DNA from: Methanospirillum hungatei
GTDB lineage: Archaea; Halobacteriota; Methanomicrobia; Methanomicrobiales; Methanospirillaceae
Reading direction: 5' to 3'
Assembly: GCA_003251955.1 (NCBI GenBank)
Contig: QKDV01000108.1
Coordinates: 1 to 7,786, forward strand
DNA length: 7,786 bases
Part shown: positions 1-5,391 of the stretch, one piece after another
Layout of the letters: each line of letters begins with the position of its first letter
How positions within the stretch are numbered: position 1 is the stretch's first letter
Program-made: the position numbers and the translations under genes
The notes under the pieces: generated by a model
What the model was told of the DNA's origin: nothing
The model's input: the letters and a program-made list of their open reading frames with translations, nothing else
The model's database searches: none

Positions 1-983
1 GTCTGATCGTACTTCATAAGGTTATTCTTACTGACATCGCCCTTTGCCACTGCATCAGTACCGACCTCTGCCGCGATCTTACCGGTATACAGGGCGGCGT
101 ATATTCCTCCGCCGGTTATTGGGTCAGACACACGAGCAGCGTCACCGACGATCATCAGACCATCAGCAACAGTTGACTCCAGAGGTCTGCAGATTGAAAC
201 ACCACCTGCGATCAGTTCTATCGTCTTCCCATTCGGGAAATGCTTCTGCACAAACCGGTCAAGGTAGTCTTTCGGTCGTATTCCCGGCTTTCCACCCCGG
301 TCTCCACCGATACCGATCCCGACGTTTGCAGTCTTTTCACCTTTTGGGAAGATCCAGACATATCCGCCTGGAGCCACCTCATTACCGGTGAAAAATTCGG
401 TGGCATGAGGATCGATGTCAATGCCGGTCATCAGGTACTGGGCACATGTTTCCATCTCCCGGAGCGGGACTGTGGTATTGACTCCACACCACCGGGCAAA
501 CTTGGACTCGACACCATCAGCTGCTATTGTGAGGTCCGCTTTCACCTCGGTTACGGTGCCGTTGTATTCAAGGAGTGCACCCTTCACAACCCCATTCTCC
601 ATAACAGGTGAACAGGCACGGGTCTTGACCATGATGTCTGCGCCTGCTGCTGCAGCCTGCCAGACAAGCTCCCGATCAAAAACCTTGCGGTGAAGTACGT
701 ACCCGACTTCAGAACCCGCCTTTTCAGGGCTCAGTTCCATTGAGAACCCATCCGGAGCGATGAGATGGGCACGCTCAATCTCGGCTGCCACCCAGCGCTC
801 GTCAGGTTTCATGAACTCCCTGAGCAACTCCTTCCCGACACCTTCTGCGCACCTTACCGGGGCACCTGGGGCCGGGCGTTTCTCGACCATCAGGACAGAC
901 AGACCCTTTTCCGCTGCGGTTTTTGCTGCATATGCCCCGCCAGGTCCGCCTCCGATCACGAGCATATCATAGGTGCTCTTCAT
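1..983 (-). CDS. Geranylgeranyl reductase family flavoprotein (archaeal lipid saturation), 3' end outside window
   Basis: FAD-dependent reductase that most likely saturates the geranylgeranyl chains of archaeal ether lipids at the membrane. The first 327 residues are visible; family members run to roughly 400, so about 70 C-terminal residues are missing at the window edge. Seen: an N-terminal dinucleotide-binding loop GGGPGG (residues 11-16), a conserved RCAEG (44-48) whose cysteine matches the redox-sensitive cysteine of this family, the substrate-pocket signature YxWxFP (208-213) followed eight residues later by GxG (222-224), and the second FAD motif GLMIVGDAA (275-283). The ATG start is supported by a GGAGGT ribosome site six bases upstream, inside the ferredoxin gene, and the two genes overlap by ATGA. 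In Methanosarcina such a reductase works with an adjacent ferredoxin, which supports a lipid role over other flavoprotein reductases. Exact substrate is inferred. Confidence 0.93.
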   Translation of the reverse strand, partial: MKSTYDMLVIGGGPGGAYAAKTAAEKGLSVLMVEKRPAPGAPVRCAEGVGKELLREFMKPDERWVAAEIERAHLIAPDGFSMELSPEKAGSEVGYVLHRKVFDRELVWQAAAAGADIMVKTRACSPVMENGVVKGALLEYNGTVTEVKADLTIAADGVESKFARWCGVNTTVPLREMETCAQYLMTGIDIDPHATEFFTGNEVAPGGYVWIFPKGEKTANVGIGIGGDRGGKPGIRPKDYLDRFVQKHFPNGKTIELIAGGVSICRPLESTVADGLMIVGDAARVSDPITGGGIYAALYTGKIAAEVGTDAVAKGDVSKNNLMKYDQ

Positions 984-1153
984 TTCTTTACCTCCAGTGC
1001 CCCGAGCGGGCATGCACGTACACAGATGCCACAGGTGATGCAGGTATTTGCATCAACGTCCAGATAGGCATCTATCAGCTCAAGTGCACCTTCTGGGCAG
1101 ACTGAAACGCAGCAGCCACAATAGGCACAAATGTCCCGACGAACGATGATCAT
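980..1153 (-). CDS. Small 2x[4Fe-4S] ferredoxin, likely electron donor to the reductase
   Basis: 57-residue bacterial-type ferredoxin. Two complete cluster motifs are visible: C9-x2-C12-x2-C15-x3-C19-P and C38-x2-C41-x2-C44-x3-C48-P, each binding a [4Fe-4S] cluster, with an extra cysteine at 14. There is no signal peptide, so it is cytoplasmic. Its stop overlaps the reductase start (ATGA), which points to a functional pair in which the ferredoxin passes electrons to the lipid reductase; this pairing is known from Methanosarcina. The ATG at 1153 is the first possible start, because an in-frame TAA lies two codons upstream. AAGGA sits directly against the ATG, too close for a normal ribosome site, so the transcript may be leaderless or nearly so. 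The gene has only 57 codons plus stop and is easily overlooked. Confidence 0.93.
   Translation of the reverse strand: MIIVRRDICAYCGCCVSVCPEGALELIDAYLDVDANTCITCGICVRACPLGALEVKK
990..995 (-). promoter_or_regulatory. Shine-Dalgarno site for the geranylgeranyl reductase
   Basis: GGAGGT on the minus strand, six bases before the ATG at 983, lies inside the last codons of the ferredoxin gene. It fixes the reductase start and suggests coupled translation of the pair. Confidence 0.8.
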
Positions 1154-1179
1154 TCCTTATAAGGTGGGTGGGAGAGTCC

Positions 1180-1189
1180 TTTAACTATT
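1180..1189 (-). promoter_or_regulatory. Possible weak TATA-like element for the ferredoxin-reductase pair
   Basis: AATAGTTAAA on the minus strand lies 26 bases before the ferredoxin ATG. If it acts as a TATA box, transcription would begin only a few bases before the ATG, which fits the absence of a well-spaced ribosome site. The match to an archaeal TATA box is poor; its position in the only sizeable gap of the window is the main support. Confidence 0.25.
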
Positions 1190-1214
1190 CTGTGTGCTAT
1201 GCGCTAGTTCGTAG

Positions 1215-1260
1215 AAAAAACAGATGTACCAGGGAGAGTTGATGGATCAGGTAGGAAAAA
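1215..1260 (-). terminator. Likely U-tract transcription terminator after the endonuclease Q gene
   Basis: Downstream of the endonuclease Q stop the minus strand carries TTTTT (1256-1260) and TTTTTT (1215-1220). Archaeal RNA polymerase terminates at such U-rich tracts without a strong hairpin. The position, between the end of the long gene block and the ferredoxin pair, fits an operon boundary. The tracts are short, so termination may be partial. Confidence 0.5.
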
Positions 1261-1275
1261 GCGCATCTACGGAAT

Positions 1276-2397
1276 TTATCCAAGTTCGAAGGTTCCGTAC
1301 CTTCCACCACCACCCGGGTGTAGGGTAATCCTTCCCTCACGGAACGCTGCAACTGCACCACCAAGTTCATGGTGAAACTCACAAAGATCATCAAGAGGGG
1401 TCTCTGTGAGGACCGATATCTCGTCACCGAACGCAACAAGGCATTTCAGATAGAGTTCAGAGCACTTCTTCGTGTTCGGAGAACAGGTTTTAAGCGTGCG
1501 CTGAATGATCTCTGCAAGCGGTATGATGTGCAGGTAAGGCGGTCGCTGTGCCTGTGGACCAGAGGAGAGTTCTTCTGCCCGTTCACGAACACCTTTTTTG
1601 ATTTTCCCTTTGTCAACAGGACATTTCCAGCCGTGGTTGATAGCCTCGGAGAGAGAATATGGCTGGAAACACCGGGTGCATGCAGTCCGGTTGTATTTCC
1701 CTTCTTCAGGGAAGAAACCTGCATTCATGACAATTGTTCCGGCTTTTATTGCATCAAGCACTGCAGTTACATCAGGTCGGTCAGAACTTGTCTCTATCCT
1801 GGTAAACTCTCTTCCGAGTTTTGCAGGTTCAGGGCTGTGAGCGTCTGAATTTGTGAGAAAGGGCACACCTGCAAGATCAGCGATCCGGCTTCCATACCCG
1901 CTGTCTGCAGAGAGACCAAGTTCAAGGAGATCAATCGGTTCGTCACCATAGCATGATGCAACAGAATCGTGCGAGGCATAGAGGGATGTCCAGGGAGTAA
2001 AGGCATGTGCCGGGCCTATCATTCCGTTAAGATCGTGAACCCGGGATGCAATATCTTCACCAGTAAGTTTCACCTGGGGACGCCCGTTCTTCCCGATATT
2101 CTTACTGAACGGTGTCAGGTCATCTGCAAGATCGTGGGCTGCCCCATAATCGGGAAGCAGGATCAGGTGATGGACCCGATCTGTACCTTCCACCTCGGTT
2201 GTCGGGACAGCAATCATGTCTTCAGGGATTATCGTCTTCTCCCACATCTCACGCCAGACCGGGTGAAGAATATCACCGGTTCCAATGACAGAGATACCTT
2301 TCAGCCGGCACCCGGAAAGAATAGCTTCAGGCAACATCCTTGGAGATGATGCCATTGAAAAACAGGAATGAATATGGAGATCGATATTGAGAAACAT
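1276..2397 (-). CDS. endoQ: Endonuclease Q family PHP-domain DNA repair nuclease
   Basis: 373-residue PHP-fold nuclease. Studied relatives (Thermococcales) cut DNA on the 5' side of deaminated bases (hypoxanthine, uracil, xanthine) and abasic sites. Seen: metal-binding DLHIHS (6-11), GTGDILHP (39-46), an acidic TTEVEG (66-71) followed by HH (76-77), GPAHAF (128-133) and SDAH (184-187), together the PHP metal site. A zinc-finger region follows (C240, C243, C259), then KIKKGV and RAEEL, the family block RPPYLHIIPLAEII (285-298), and the C-terminal PGGGGRYG (361-368). The fourth zinc cysteine is absent: the sequence reads CPVD where CPxC is expected. I see no PCNA-binding motif of the Qxx(I/L/M)xxFF type. 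The start is the only ATG close to DLHIHS; it follows the PAC2 gene by two bases and has only a weak AGGT upstream, so translation is probably coupled. Some annotations may call it just a PHP or helicase-like protein. Confidence 0.9.
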   Translation of the reverse strand: MFLNIDLHIHSCFSMASSPRMLPEAILSGCRLKGISVIGTGDILHPVWREMWEKTIIPEDMIAVPTTEVEGTDRVHHLILLPDYGAAHDLADDLTPFSKNIGKNGRPQVKLTGEDIASRVHDLNGMIGPAHAFTPWTSLYASHDSVASCYGDEPIDLLELGLSADSGYGSRIADLAGVPFLTNSDAHSPEPAKLGREFTRIETSSDRPDVTAVLDAIKAGTIVMNAGFFPEEGKYNRTACTRCFQPYSLSEAINHGWKCPVDKGKIKKGVRERAEELSSGPQAQRPPYLHIIPLAEIIQRTLKTCSPNTKKCSELYLKCLVAFGDEISVLTETPLDDLCEFHHELGGAVAAFREGRITLHPGGGGRYGTFELG

Positions 2398-2399
2398 AC

Positions 2400-3155
2400 C
2401 TAGCCAATATAGGAGAGTTCTTCCTCTGACTTCTTCTCCTGCTCGAGAAGACGCTGGACTGCAACCTCCATCTCACCGGCACGCTCCTTCAGGTTTGCAG
2501 GATCGATGGTGATTCCGAGGAGTTTTGTCAGCACATCCAGAACCAGGGCCGCACTCTTTGGATCAACAAGGTACCCCGATGTTTCTCCCATCAGGCATGT
2601 TGCCTCAATGCCAAGCGGTACAGAGAGACCAAGCATCAATCCTGCTGCGCCGATTATACCGCCACCCGGCTCTCCATCCCCGAATACACCCCCAGCTTCG
2701 GTTACAAGCGGGGAGAGTTCCTCTTTATTAACCGCTGCAATGACTCTGGGTGTCTCAATAAAGTGACCAACCCCATATCCACCTATCGTATAGATTCGCT
2801 CAACCCCGAGATCATGGGCAATATCCACGTAAACCTGGGAGAGAAGATAATGCCCCTCGTTTGAGGTACTCTGGAAATCCCCGATCAGAAAAAGAAATGT
2901 ACCCTTTTCTCCAGAGTAGCGGTACAGTTCATTGTTACAAAGCCTGACTACTCCGTTATCTCCGATGATAACCTGTGGAGGGAAGTATATTGAGTGTATC
3001 TCAGCGATCTTGACTGCACCAAGTTCACTGATCATATGTTCGGCAACAAGTTTACCGACATGGCCGATACCGGGAAGTCCTTCGATTAAAACCGGAGCTT
3101 TACGATCTTCCAGCGCTATCGCTTCATCAAAGACCACTGTAATGTCTTCCTTCAA
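2400..3155 (-). CDS. PAC2 family protein (proteasome assembly chaperone-like), TTG start
   Basis: 251-residue member of the PAC2 family, named for the eukaryotic proteasome assembly chaperone; archaeal homologues (PbaA type) are cytosolic and their true client is not settled. The family signature EGLPGIGHVG (25-34) is present, then a glycine-rich core including GGYGVGHF and PGGGIIGAAG, and a charged, probably coiled-coil C-terminal helix (about 215-247). I choose the TTG at 3155: it overlaps the nop10 stop (TTGA), has GGAGG eight bases upstream, and begins the protein at LKEDITVVF as expected for the family. An ATG at 3236 would add 27 residues, but those are nop10 sequence read in another frame. 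The gene lies in a translation-related block in archaea, which may suggest a link to protein quality control. Confidence 0.92.
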   Translation of the reverse strand: MKEDITVVFDEAIALEDRKAPVLIEGLPGIGHVGKLVAEHMISELGAVKIAEIHSIYFPPQVIIGDNGVVRLCNNELYRYSGEKGTFLFLIGDFQSTSNEGHYLLSQVYVDIAHDLGVERIYTIGGYGVGHFIETPRVIAAVNKEELSPLVTEAGGVFGDGEPGGGIIGAAGLMLGLSVPLGIEATCLMGETSGYLVDPKSAALVLDVLTKLLGITIDPANLKERAGEMEVAVQRLLEQEKKSEEELSYIG

Positions 3156-3301
3156 CGTGCCATCCTCCGATATATACCAAGGTGGTCCTGAGGGGAGTAT
3201 CGGGCAGGATGCGGGGTGACCGTGGAATGCCCACATTGTGGGCAGGTTTCAGAAAGAGTATAGAGGTGGTCAACAGGACACTGCCTGATTCGACCTTTCA
3301 T
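3152..3301 (-). CDS. nop10: H/ACA ribonucleoprotein protein Nop10
   Basis: 49-residue Nop10, a core subunit of the H/ACA RNP, where it binds the pseudouridine synthase Cbf5 and helps guide-RNA-directed pseudouridylation of rRNA. Seen: MKGRIRQCP at the start, YTL (14-16), CPQCG (20-24), and the C-terminal family block HPARYSP (31-37) leading to YRR. Archaeal Nop10 usually carries a four-cysteine zinc ribbon; here the first pair reads C8-P-V-D11, so one cysteine is replaced by aspartate, with His12 next to it. The ATG overlaps the aIF2-alpha stop (ATGA) and the TGA overlaps the PAC2 start (TTGA). This is the usual archaeal order, aIF2-alpha then nop10 then PAC2. The gene is short enough to be missed by automatic callers. 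Confidence 0.95.
   Translation of the reverse strand: MKGRIRQCPVDHLYTLSETCPQCGHSTVTPHPARYSPQDHLGIYRRMAR
3164..3168 (-). promoter_or_regulatory. Shine-Dalgarno site that sets the PAC2 TTG start
   Basis: GGAGG on the minus strand lies eight bases before the TTG at 3155 and inside the end of nop10. Its spacing decides the PAC2 start in favour of the TTG over the upstream ATG at 3236. Confidence 0.75.
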
Positions 3302-4092
3302 ACGTGCTTACCAGCTTTAGACTTCCGGGTGAACCGACCATCTCCGCCGGCTCGTTTCATGACCCCGATTGCGGCACTTGAGGCCTTTTCTAGAGCTTTC
3401 TCGGCGTCCTTATAATTAGGAGCAGAGACTTTGATCCGGTAGTTAGGAGCACCGAGATAGATAATCTCAACATGCTCATCTTCAGATTTTGGCTCTGCAC
3501 TCCGGAGAGCCCGTCTGATGATATTGACACCGTCCGACTTGGTTGACTGCAGGAAGAGATCTCCTGATATTGTCACAGTCGGCAGTTTGACATTCTCTGT
3601 TGCTATCTTGTAAAGTGCATCAGCGATCGGTGCATCAAGACCAAGTTTGTCAAGGATTTCACGGCCTTCCAGAACAAAGTCCTCAAACGCTGGGTGAAGA
3701 TCAGAGTATTCACGATATAATACATCGGTTATAGCAGGGACTGCATCTTCCCGGCCTGCTTCTGTAGCGGCAAATCCAATCCACTTGCGTGCTTTCGATT
3801 CGTTCTTCCAGATCCTGATCTTCTCACGTCGCTGATGCTCGTTAACATCTTTGAGGGAGAGATCGATATGGCCTTTCTGCGAATCGACATTCAGTACTTT
3901 GCAGACGACCTTCTGTCCTTCCCTGATATGGTCTCTGATGTACTTAATCCAGCCGCGGGCGATCTCAGAGATCGGGATCAACCCTTCCTGATCGTTGTAC
4001 TCGTCAAGGGTGACAAAGGCTACAAAGTCCTTTACATTCTTGACCGAGCAGACGACAAGTTCGCCGGTTTCTGGCCACTCTCTCTCCTGCAT
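3298..4092 (-). CDS. eif2a: Translation initiation factor aIF2, alpha subunit
   Basis: 264-residue alpha subunit of the heterotrimeric factor that brings initiator Met-tRNA to the small ribosomal subunit. Domain order: an N-terminal S1/OB RNA-binding domain (about 8-85, with GLIPISEIARGW at 37-48 and KGHIDLSL at 73-80), a helical domain (about 88-170), and the C-terminal alpha-beta domain that contacts the gamma subunit (about 175-250), followed by a basic tail. Length is normal for archaea. I take the ATG at 4092, seven bases after the rps27e stop with AGGT upstream, because the S1 domain begins directly after it; the open frame extends further upstream only by overlapping rps27e. The serine phosphorylated in eukaryotes (Ser51) corresponds to Ala45 here, and the serine reported in Pyrococcus to Arg46. 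Confidence 0.96.
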   Translation of the reverse strand: MQEREWPETGELVVCSVKNVKDFVAFVTLDEYNDQEGLIPISEIARGWIKYIRDHIREGQKVVCKVLNVDSQKGHIDLSLKDVNEHQRREKIRIWKNESKARKWIGFAATEAGREDAVPAITDVLYREYSDLHPAFEDFVLEGREILDKLGLDAPIADALYKIATENVKLPTVTISGDLFLQSTKSDGVNIIRRALRSAEPKSEDEHVEIIYLGAPNYRIKVSAPNYKDAEKALEKASSAAIGVMKRAGGDGRFTRKSKAGKHV

Positions 4093-4099
4093 TACCTGC

Positions 4100-4288
4100 T
4101 CACTCAAATGCAGATATGATTTCTGCTTTAATATCTGCTTTTCCACCAGTCGGGGTGGCAAGGACATGACTGCAGACGACACAGGCAACAGTGCTACTAG
4201 CCTTCTCAAAGATGAGTTGCTCGTTCTCACAGTCTGGACACTTTACCTTGACAAACCTGCTCCGGTTTTCACGTTTTGCTTCTACCAT
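4100..4288 (-). CDS. rps27e: Small ribosomal subunit protein eS27
   Basis: 62-residue zinc-ribbon protein of the small ribosomal subunit. Four zinc-ligand cysteines are visible: C17-P-D-C20 and C36-V-V-C39, followed by the conserved glycine-rich turn PTGG and a short C-terminal helix. The basic N-terminus (residues 5-16) fits rRNA contact. I choose the ATG at 4288: it lies five bases after the rpl44e stop and has GGAG eight bases upstream, formed by the last codons of rpl44e. The longer open frame starting at 4363 overlaps rpl44e and adds residues with no place in the family. It lies between rpl44e and aIF2-alpha, the order common in archaea. Confidence 0.96.
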   Translation of the reverse strand: MVEAKRENRSRFVKVKCPDCENEQLIFEKASSTVACVVCSHVLATPTGGKADIKAEIISAFE

Positions 4289-4293
4289 TTGTC

Positions 4294-4300
4294 TCACTCC
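4294..4300 (-). promoter_or_regulatory. Shine-Dalgarno site for rps27e, overlapping the rpl44e stop
   Basis: GGAGTGA on the minus strand includes the rpl44e TGA stop. Its GGAG core is eight bases from the ATG at 4288, so termination of rpl44e and initiation of rps27e happen at nearly the same place. Confidence 0.65.
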
Positions 4301-4572
4301 GTAAGTTCGAACTTGCCCAGCCTGTATCCTGCTCTCAGGTGTGCTTTGTGGCATGCTGTGCAACGGTACCGTACATTGATCTTCTTGGTCGGCTTGTCGC
4401 CTCCAGGAACCTTAGAGAATTTACCCATGTTACCGACACGGCCACGGCGGGCTTTCTGACGATCGATCCAGTGAAGACCGGTGGTCTTGCCCTTCTTAAC
4501 TTTTTCAATTTCGTGCTGCTGATGACTGCGACAAAACGGGCAGTATGTCCTGAATTTTGATGGCATCTTCAT
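4294..4572 (-). CDS. rpl44e: Large ribosomal subunit protein eL42 (L44e)
   Basis: 92-residue zinc-binding protein of the large ribosomal subunit near the E site. Two cysteine pairs are seen, C11-P-F-C14 and C71-T-A-C74, around a long basic segment (about 24-66) that matches the family ([19 protein letters not shown]). Two ATGs stand two codons apart; the outer one at 4572 has GAGG eight bases upstream (4581-4584), whereas the inner one at 4566 would be 14 bases from it, so the outer start is preferred. It is the first gene of the translation block, and a TATA-like element upstream suggests that it is transcribed from its own promoter in addition to any read-through from the GINS gene. Confidence 0.96.
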   Translation of the reverse strand: MKMPSKFRTYCPFCRSHQQHEIEKVKKGKTTGLHWIDRQKARRGRVGNMGKFSKVPGGDKPTKKINVRYRCTACHKAHLRAGYRLGKFELTE

Positions 4573-4589
4573 AAAATGAGCCTCATCTG

Positions 4590-4604
4590 GGTATAGAGAA
4601 TACC
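4590..4604 (-). repeat. Perfect inverted repeat in the rpl44e leader
   Basis: GGTAT and ATACC, five bases each, flank a five-base spacer. The repeat lies at the predicted start of the rpl44e transcript and ends five bases before its ribosome site. It could be a small leader hairpin or a regulator site; five base pairs can also occur by chance. Confidence 0.4.
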
Positions 4605-4611
4605 TACATTA

Positions 4612-5391
4612 TTAGCCCGGATTTATATTTAAGACTATGTCGCGTTCCGCAAGCACTTCTGCATTTCTTCCTGGAAGTGTAAGGATATCACCGGTTGCAA
4701 TCTCATATGTCCGGCCATCTACCCCCATAAACGGTTCCATATCTGCCAGAACACGGACTAGAGTAAACGCGAAGGGCTCTTCATCCTCGTCATCGGAAGG
4801 CGTCCAGCCCTCATCCCGTTCATGTGCGCGCTCGGATAATACAATTTCTGAATCGCTGATCTCTGCAGAGCCAGAAAGCCCTGGATCATCAGAAGAGGTC
4901 ACAGCGTCATCATCTGCATAGGAGACAGGCACATACTCTGAAGGATGGGGGAGATCTGATATCCGTTCAGGAATCTCGACCCTGACAGGAGGCTGATTCC
5001 TGCCACTCGCTTTCCACTCGATAAGGGCAATCCTGCAGGTACGGATTCCATCCACGATCCTGTTGAACATCTCGAGTTCTGCAGGGATGAGCATGCGCAG
5101 TTCTTCGCGTTCAATATAAGAACCATCTGCCTGGCTCTGGGCAAGGGACACAATCTTCTCAGACCTGAGATGAAAGAGTTCCTCGGCAGTCTCCCTGATG
5201 CTTGCAACCTTCTCGATCAGAATGCGGGCTTCATCAGAGAAGGGATCATCCATGATGATAACCTCCTGCTGCAACGTTTTAATCAACATCGCAGTTGTCT
5301 GGTAGAGATCATGTGGTATCTGAACCAGCGTGCCACTGTCTCGCTCTCCAAGAAGAATTCCCCTCAAATCCTCAAGATGCAGGAGAAACAC
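4612..5391 (-). CDS. gins51: Archaeal GINS complex subunit (Gins51 type), GTG start
   Basis: 259-residue subunit of GINS, which joins MCM and a Cdc45/RecJ-like protein in the replicative helicase. Layout: a helical A domain (about 1-128, with the family-like start LEDLRGILLGERDSG), an acidic, low-complexity linker (about 155-206, rich in D, E and S), then a small C-terminal B domain (about 207-256, VRVLADMEPFMGVDGRTYEI and DILTLPGRNAEVL). The A-then-B order marks the Gins51 (Sld5/Psf1-like) type rather than Gins23. The proposed start is a GTG at 5391, two codons after an in-frame TAG, overlapping the priS end by 20 bases; AGGGG sits against it, so spacing is poor. A TTG at 5367 is the alternative but would cut into the conserved N-terminus. 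Pairing with priS is typical in archaea. Confidence 0.9.
   Translation of the reverse strand: MFLLHLEDLRGILLGERDSGTLVQIPHDLYQTTAMLIKTLQQEVIIMDDPFSDEARILIEKVASIRETAEELFHLRSEKIVSLAQSQADGSYIEREELRMLIPAELEMFNRIVDGIRTCRIALIEWKASGRNQPPVRVEIPERISDLPHPSEYVPVSYADDDAVTSSDDPGLSGSAEISDSEIVLSERAHERDEGWTPSDDEDEEPFAFTLVRVLADMEPFMGVDGRTYEIATGDILTLPGRNAEVLAERDIVLNINPG
4622..4632 (-). promoter_or_regulatory. TATA box of a predicted rpl44e operon promoter
   Basis: TTAAATATAAA on the minus strand is a good archaeal TATA match and lies inside the last codons of the GINS gene. Counting about 25 bases downstream places the transcript start near 4600, giving a leader of about 30 bases that contains the GAGG ribosome site at 4581-4584. 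No clear BRE stands beside it. It would drive rpl44e, rps27e, aIF2-alpha, nop10, PAC2 and endonuclease Q. Confidence 0.55.

Noticed and set aside
44..611. Plus-strand open frames over the reductase gene
   Set aside because: The reductase frame on the minus strand is open through the window edge with all family motifs; the plus-strand frames lack any.
1154..1275. A small RNA or further gene in the largest gap
   Set aside because: I see only U-tracts, a weak TATA-like stretch and no stable long stem or coding signal; 122 bases is a plain operon boundary.
1369..1848. 159-codon plus-strand open frame opposite endonuclease Q
   Set aside because: It is antisense to a well-conserved gene, has no recognisable motif or good ribosome site, and is explained by codon bias of the real gene.
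3156..3236. N-terminal extension of PAC2 from the ATG at 3236
   Set aside because: The added 27 residues (with PSGPPWY) are the nop10 sequence in a shifted frame and do not look like the family; the TTG at 3155 has the better ribosome site.
4093..4230. Longer aIF2-alpha frame running upstream to 4230
   Set aside because: It lies over rps27e in another frame; the family N-terminus and the spacing after the rps27e stop fit the ATG at 4092.
4289..4363. Longer rps27e frame from 4363
   Set aside because: It overlaps the conserved zinc-finger end of rpl44e; the ATG at 4288 with GGAG upstream gives a normal-size eS27.
3995..4459. 154-codon plus-strand open frame across aIF2-alpha, rps27e and rpl44e
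   Set aside because: It crosses three real genes on the other strand; its cysteines and charged runs are reverse images of their codons.
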